Of a DNA stretch of 64,000 nucleotides, positions 59,110 to 64,000 are shown in pieces. A program made the translations under genes and the position numbers. Numbering within the stretch: position 1 is the first letter of the stretch; each line of letters opens with the position of its first letter. The notes under the pieces are model-generated. The model was not told the DNA's origin and did not search any database. It saw nothing but the letters and a program-made list of their open reading frames with translations. Origin of the DNA: Jacaranda mimosifolia (lineage: Eukaryota; Streptophyta; Magnoliopsida; Lamiales; Bignoniaceae); the NCBI GenBank assembly GCA_018894105.1, contig CM032117.1:39908501-39972500 (forward strand), in the 5' to 3' direction.

Positions 59110-60100
59110 TAGCACATTAGGTATAAAGTATTAACTATTGAAGTAGAAAAGATAAGCACATGAAGTACAGATATCACCAACATGGAGTACAAAACACCAG
59201 CACATTAGGTATAAAATATCAACTATTGAAGTAGAAAAGATAAGCACATGAAGTACAGATATCACCAACATGGAGTACAAAACACAGCACATCAGGTACA
59301 AAGTATCAACTATTGAAGTAGAAAAGATAAGCACATGAAGTACAGATATCACCAACATAGAGTACAAAGCACCAGCACATTAGGTATAAAGTATCAACTA
59401 TTGAAGTAGAAAAGATAAGCACATGAAGTACAGATATCACCAACATGGAGTACTAAACTCCAGCAGATAAGGTATAAAGTATCAACTATTGACGTAGAAA
59501 AGATAAGCACATGAAGTACAGATATCACCGACATGGAGTACTAAACTCCAGCACATAAGGCATAAAGTATCAACTATTGAAGTAGAAAAGATAAGCACAT
59601 GAGTACAGATATCATCGACATGGAGTACAAAACACCAGCACATAAGGTATAAAGTATCAACTATTGAAGTAGAAAAGATAAGCACATGAAGTACAGATAT
59701 CACCAACATGGAGTACTAAACTCCAGCACATAAGGTATAAAGTATCAACTATTGTAAACTCCAACACATAAGGTATAAAGTATCAACTATTGAAGTAGAA
59801 ACGATAAGCACATGAAGTACAGATATCACCAACATGGAGTACTAAACTCCAACACATAAGGTATAAAGTATCAACTATTGAAGTAGAAAAGATAAGCACA
59901 TGAAGTACATATATCACCAATATGGAGTACAAAACACCAGCATATAAGATAGAGTACAAAACACCAACACATTAGGTATAAAGTAATAACTATTGAAGTA
60001 GAAAAGATAAGCACATGAAGTACATATATCACCAACATGGAGTACAAAATATTAGCACATAAGGTATAAAGTATCAACTATTGAAGTATAAAGATCAGCA
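59110..60100. repeat. 88-bp tandem repeat inside an intron of the Ulp1-type gene
   Basis: GAAGTACA recurs at 59162, 59250, 59337, 59425, 59513, (59601), 59688, 59814, 59902 and 60017, mostly 87-88 apart with two local length changes. Each unit is four 22-base subunits, each with GTAC, GTAT or GTAG at the same phase. The array lies within intron 59095-60349. Confidence 0.92.
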
Positions 60101-60280
60101 CATGAAGTACAAATATCGCCAACATTAAGTGCAAAAGATTAGCCCATTAAGTATAAATATCACTAACTTGGAGTACAAAAGATTAGCAAATTAAGTACAA
60201 GTATCACCAGCATAAAGTATAAGATATCATCCATTAAGTGCAAATATCAACCAATGAAGTATAAGATATCATTACATTTA
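60100..60280. repeat. 22-bp tandem repeat, base form of the arrays
   Basis: From 60104 the word AAGTRYAA recurs every 22 bases for five to six units, then twice at 21 (AAGTACAAATATCGCC, AAGTGCAAAAGATTAG, AAGTATAAATATCACT, and so on). It is continuous with the 88-bp array and ends close to the splice donor side of the intron. Confidence 0.9.
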
Positions 60281-61989
60281 TTACAAACAGACATTTTACA
60301 AATGAAATGCAAAAAGCAAAAAAATAAAACATTAAGTAGTGTACAACACCTTCTTCTCTTCTTGTTCTTTGTTTTTGCATGCACGAGGACGAGCATGATA
60401 GGTCTTTGTCACTTGTCTTGCTCTTTTAGCTAGTGTGGTGCTCGAGGGGCTGACAAAATCTAGAGATTTCTGTTTTGGCTTATTGTCTTCTCGATTGCGC
60501 ACATTTGTCACAATCGATGACATAACATTTGCCACTTCAATCTCAGATTCCTCGAACTCAGCCACTTGAATTGGTATATAACGTTATGTCTTCAAAGGTA
60601 TGGGGGAATTTGAAGGATCATGTCGGGGTTTTGTTCGACTTTCTTCATCCACCATGTCTTCAGAATCATCCCCTTATTTCTGTGCATCATGTACCAAATC
60701 AAGTCTCCCCTCATGCACATACTCACCAGCTTCCTGCTCAAGCTCTACCCCATCAATCTTGTCCTCAACTAGATGCTCCTCCTCACCCTGCTCCTTCATT
60801 GCCATGTATTCGAATGAAGCAATTTTTTCTTTCAATGATTTAATTTCTTCAACTTTCGCTGCAATAATTGTTTCATATATTGTATGATCACAGACATGGA
60901 CTTCACTGATGGCAGCACTGGCAGCCTCTAATTTCTTGATCAAAACTGCCAATTCTAACTCTTCTGGAGCAAGGTTGAGGGCTACAACCTATTACAATGG
61001 AAATAATTATCAAATTCAAATTATTATACAAAAAACTAATAATGAATTATTACAATTATTACCATATTTGCTGTAACTTGCTTCAATTTATTCTCTGCTT
61101 GCTCCACATTATGTGGGAGTTTGCAATCCTTCCACCGGTAAAAGCATGGAAACTCAAACAAACTCACTGGTGAAGCCAGTGACGAGATGCGTTCATAAAC
61201 CCATGTCTGTCATTCATAAATCGAAAAATTATACTCACTTGAATATAAATATAATCAATGTTATTAGAAAAATGAAGCAAACACTTACCATCAAGTCGAT
61301 TGTACACCCAACAATATACTTCTTGGTTCTTTCTCCATCTACTCCTAAATGGTTCCTCATATCTTGGAGAAGAAAATTGTATGCAGCTATGCCCCATGTA
61401 TACAAACCAACTCTAGACAAATTGTCCAAGTATGGTAGGAGAAGTCATAGAGTCCAATAATTAGATGTTGGAAACATAATACAATTAAAAACAAAAAGTA
61501 TGTACAACCTACAAAAATTATTCAAGTCCTCCACACTATCCTTATGTACATACTCCTCAAACTTTTTTGTTATTTCAGATCTAGTTATATTCTGTAGCTT
61601 TCCAGAAAAAAGGTGATCAAAGGTTGAAGACTTCATCTTCAATGTTATATCAACAGATTGCCCCACATTTGGCAACCCTAAAACCATAGAAAATTCAGCT
61701 GCAGAAAAAGGAACCTCAACCCCCTCCACAAAATGAAATAACAGTTTTTTTGGGTCAAACCTCCTAAGTATAGCTTCAAGCCGAATGAAGCTTGAACTTA
61801 ACTTAGGCATATCCATGTATATATAGAAAGGGGTCTTCTTCAATGCATCAAAATGTTTGGACCCCATCTTGGACTTCACAAGCTCCAATTTACTCTGAAA
61901 ATATTGGGGGGAGCAACGAGAGCAGACCTCACAATGTCTTGGTTTTGCTGCAATTAGAAAAAAAAAAATAGTATATATACAGATAATAA

Positions 61990-63680
61990 ACTAACCCTTT
62001 TAGATAGAGTGTACTAAAAACTAGAATGTTTTGTACTAAAGATGCTTCTAAAATGTACTTCAGAAACACATAATATATACTACACTTTAAGTTATTTTAT
62101 ACTTCGGTTTGAATGTTTTATACTACAGTTGCTTCTAAAATGTACTGCAGATACACAGATTATATACTAGAGTTCCATTTAATGTATACTGCAGGCTTAA
62201 AGGTTTTATACTTCAATTGATTCTAAAATGTACTGCAGATGCAAGGATTATATACTACATTTTTAGTTAATGTATAATGCAGGCTTGAATGTTTATGTAC
62301 TAAAGATGCTTCTAAAATGTACTGCAGCTCTACAGATTATATACTACACTTATGCCTAAAGTGTACTGCTAGTTTAAATGTTTTATACTACATTTGCTTC
62401 TAAAATGTATTGCACTTACAGAGATTATATACTACACTTTTACCTAAAGTGTACTCCAAATGCTCCTAAAATGTACTGCAGCTATACAGATTATATACTA
62501 CCTTTTGCCTAATGTGTACTGCAAGCTTGAATGCTTTATACTACATACATTTGCTTCTAAAATGTACTGCAGCAACACAGATTATATACTACACTTATGC
62601 CTAAAGTGTACTACCAGTTTGAATATTTTATACTACATTTGCTTCTAAAATGTATTGCAGCTCTACATATTATATACTACATTTGCATTTAAAATATACT
62701 GCAGCTATACAGATTATATACTACCTTTTGCCTAATGTGTGTTGCAAGCTTGAATGCTTTATACTACATACATTTGTTTCTAACATATATTGCAGCAACA
62801 CGGATTATAAACTACACTTATGCCTAAAGTGTACTGCCAGTTTGAATGTTTTATACTATATTTTCTTCTAAAATGTACTGTAGCTCTACATATTATATAC
62901 TACACTTATGCCTAAAGTGTACTGTTAGTTTGAATGTTTCATACCACATTTGCTTCTAAAATGTATTACAGCTCTAGAGATTATATACTACACTTATGCC
63001 TAAAGTGTACTGCCAATTTGAATATTTTATACTATATTTGCTTCTAAAATGTACTGCAGCTATATAGTTTATATACTACCTTTTGCCTAATGTGTACTGC
63101 AAGCTTGAATGCTTTATAATGTACTGCAACAACACAGATTATATACTACACTTATGCCTAAAGTGTACTGCCAGTTTGAATGTTTTATATTATATTTTCT
63201 TCTAAAATGTACTGTAGCTCTACAGATTATACACTACACTTACACCTAAAGTGTACTGCTAGTTTGAATATTTTATACTACATTTGCTTCTAAAATGTAC
63301 TGCAGCTCTACAGATTATATACTACACTTATGCATAAAGTATACTACCAGTTTGAATATTTTATACTACATTTACTTCTAACATGTGCTGCACTTACATA
63401 GATTATATATTACACTTTTGCCTAATGTGTACTGCAGGTGCTCCTAAAATGTACTGCCACCTACACAGATTATATACTATACTTTTGCCTAATGTGTACT
63501 GCAGATGCTCCTAAAATGTACTGCAGCTATACATATTATATACTATATTACCCTTTTGCCTAATGTGTACTGCAACTTTGAATGTTTTATACTACATTTG
63601 CTTCTAAAATGTACTGCGGTTACCCAGATTATATACTAAATTTTTGCTAATGTGTATTGCATGCTTGGATGTTCTATACT
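61990..63680. repeat. 88-bp tandem repeat upstream of the Ulp1-type exons
   Basis: AAAATGTACTGCAG-like words recur at 62141, 62229, 62318, 62406 and 62472 (66 later), then 62563, 62651 and onwards to about 63600; the main period is 88. Each unit holds TGTACT or TATACT at offsets 0, 22, 44 and 66. The copies are diverged and some units are shortened by one 22-base step. Orientation of the core is opposite to the intronic array. Confidence 0.92.
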
Positions 63681-64000
63681 ACAAATAACACACTACTACT
63701 TTTAGATAGTTTTATCGTATAATTTCACCATATAATTTCATATAAAAAGAAGTATAAACCCCTAAAAGGTGAAGTGCAACTTTCATGCCCTTTAAGTGCA
63801 AATCAAAAACTTCCCATCTCACAACAGAAATCATATATATATATATATATTAAAGGGGTTCAAGTGTTTAACGATTACAAATGCAGAAAACATACATTTG
63901 TTTCTTTTCATCACTTCTTTTTGTACTATGCTTCTTGTTGAAGCTGTTTTTCCTTCCATTATCGCAGAAAAATGGCAGTAATTTTGGTGCTTTTTTTTTC
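63681..64000. other. AT-rich end of window
   Basis: (AT)n microsatellite at 63833-63850; no gene is recognised. The other end of the Ulp1-type element is expected beyond the window. Confidence 0.5.

Larger units (their letters stand above)
58060..61894 (-). pseudogene. Ulp1/DUF1985-type transposon gene, multi-exon, broken
   Basis: Minus-strand exons with good splice sites: 61894-61289, 61206-61063, 60988-60350, 59094-58937, about 58850-58675, about 58605-58340, and about 58270-58060. Exon 1 carries the DUF1985-like core (FSAAEFSMVLGLPNVGQSVD, FCRLYILFVFNCIMFPTSNY); exon 2 has WVYERI and FPCFYRWK; exon 3 is a coiled coil plus acidic and Lys-rich tail. The later exons resemble a C48 (Ulp1-like) peptidase (FLDGRNFCELLFGGELTDD; ILPICWHQY then FLVVLD around the expected catalytic His). 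Inactivated by at least four stops (after MFPTSNYWTL, two TAA in exon 3, TAG at 58426-58428). Such genes travel with plant MULE-like elements. Exons 5-7 are approximate; C48 identity is likely, not proven. Confidence 0.65.

Noticed and set aside
59131..60077. Minus-strand repeat frames across the 88-bp array (LVISVLHVLIFSTSIVDTLY type)
   Set aside because: The 88-bp period is not a multiple of three, so the similar peptides in three frames are by-products of the minisatellite, not a repeat protein.
60529..60887. Plus-strand frames over the coiled-coil exon
   Set aside because: Antisense shadows of the Ulp1-type exon 3, which has splice borders and continuity with neighbouring exons.
62460..62871. 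Plus-strand frames in the 62-kb array
   Set aside because: Translations of the tandem repeat only.
59110..63680. CRISPR-like array
   Set aside because: Repeats are directly adjacent with no unique spacers, and the host is a plant; they are minisatellites.

Overview
The window reads as plant nuclear DNA, most likely from an AT-rich eudicot. It has spliced genes with GT-AG introns, a plant-specific ROP effector, a P-class PPR gene, and dense nested plant transposons (Ty1-copia, Tat-like Ty3-gypsy, CACTA, hAT, MITEs, a Ulp1-type element). I see no bacterial operons, CRISPR arrays or rRNA. All family assignments are from reading the sequence; no database search was run.

Gene island (about 1-12.4 kb). 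After an edge fragment of a hAT transposase comes an intronless P-class PPR gene (1227-3095, +). Its start region carries a recent 95-bp tandem duplication that creates a 32-codon upstream ORF. Two spliced minus-strand genes follow: a RIC-type CRIB-motif ROP effector (4208-5139, 3 exons, 174 aa) and a GDT1/UPF0016 cation transporter (6897-12271, 9 exons, 298 aa). All exon junctions of both could be placed with consistent phase. These three are the only host genes I can defend.

Transposon sea (about 14-56 kb). A decayed Ty1-copia element (about 14.49-22.18 kb, minus) has its gag split by a CACTA-like insertion. Next is a gypsy-type element without recognisable pol (A, about 22.8-29.2 kb). Then a five-level nest fills 29573-56224: gypsy element B (TSD ATTAT/ATTAC) is split by a CACTA element at 35601-55390 (TSD AAA). 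That is split by a GGTGTTC-ended element (41434-55246), which is split by Tat-like gypsy element C (42430-54545, TSD ATGTC/ATATC). The 5' LTR of C holds a 1.6-kb solo LTR (52300-53923, TSD CCTCG/CCTCA). Element C (and B in outline) has an antisense extra gene plus a minisatellite in its 3' part; in C the antisense gene has its own TATA box.

Right arm (56.2-64 kb). A broken, multi-exon Ulp1/DUF1985-type gene (minus, about 58.06-61.89 kb) is flanked and interrupted by four minisatellite blocks. Their unit lengths differ (123, 104, 88, 88 bp), but all are built on one about-22-bp pulse with a TGTACT/AGTACA core. The cleanest stretch is pure 22-mers inside an intron. This shared phased architecture is the least familiar thing in the window and the best candidate for a new element family.
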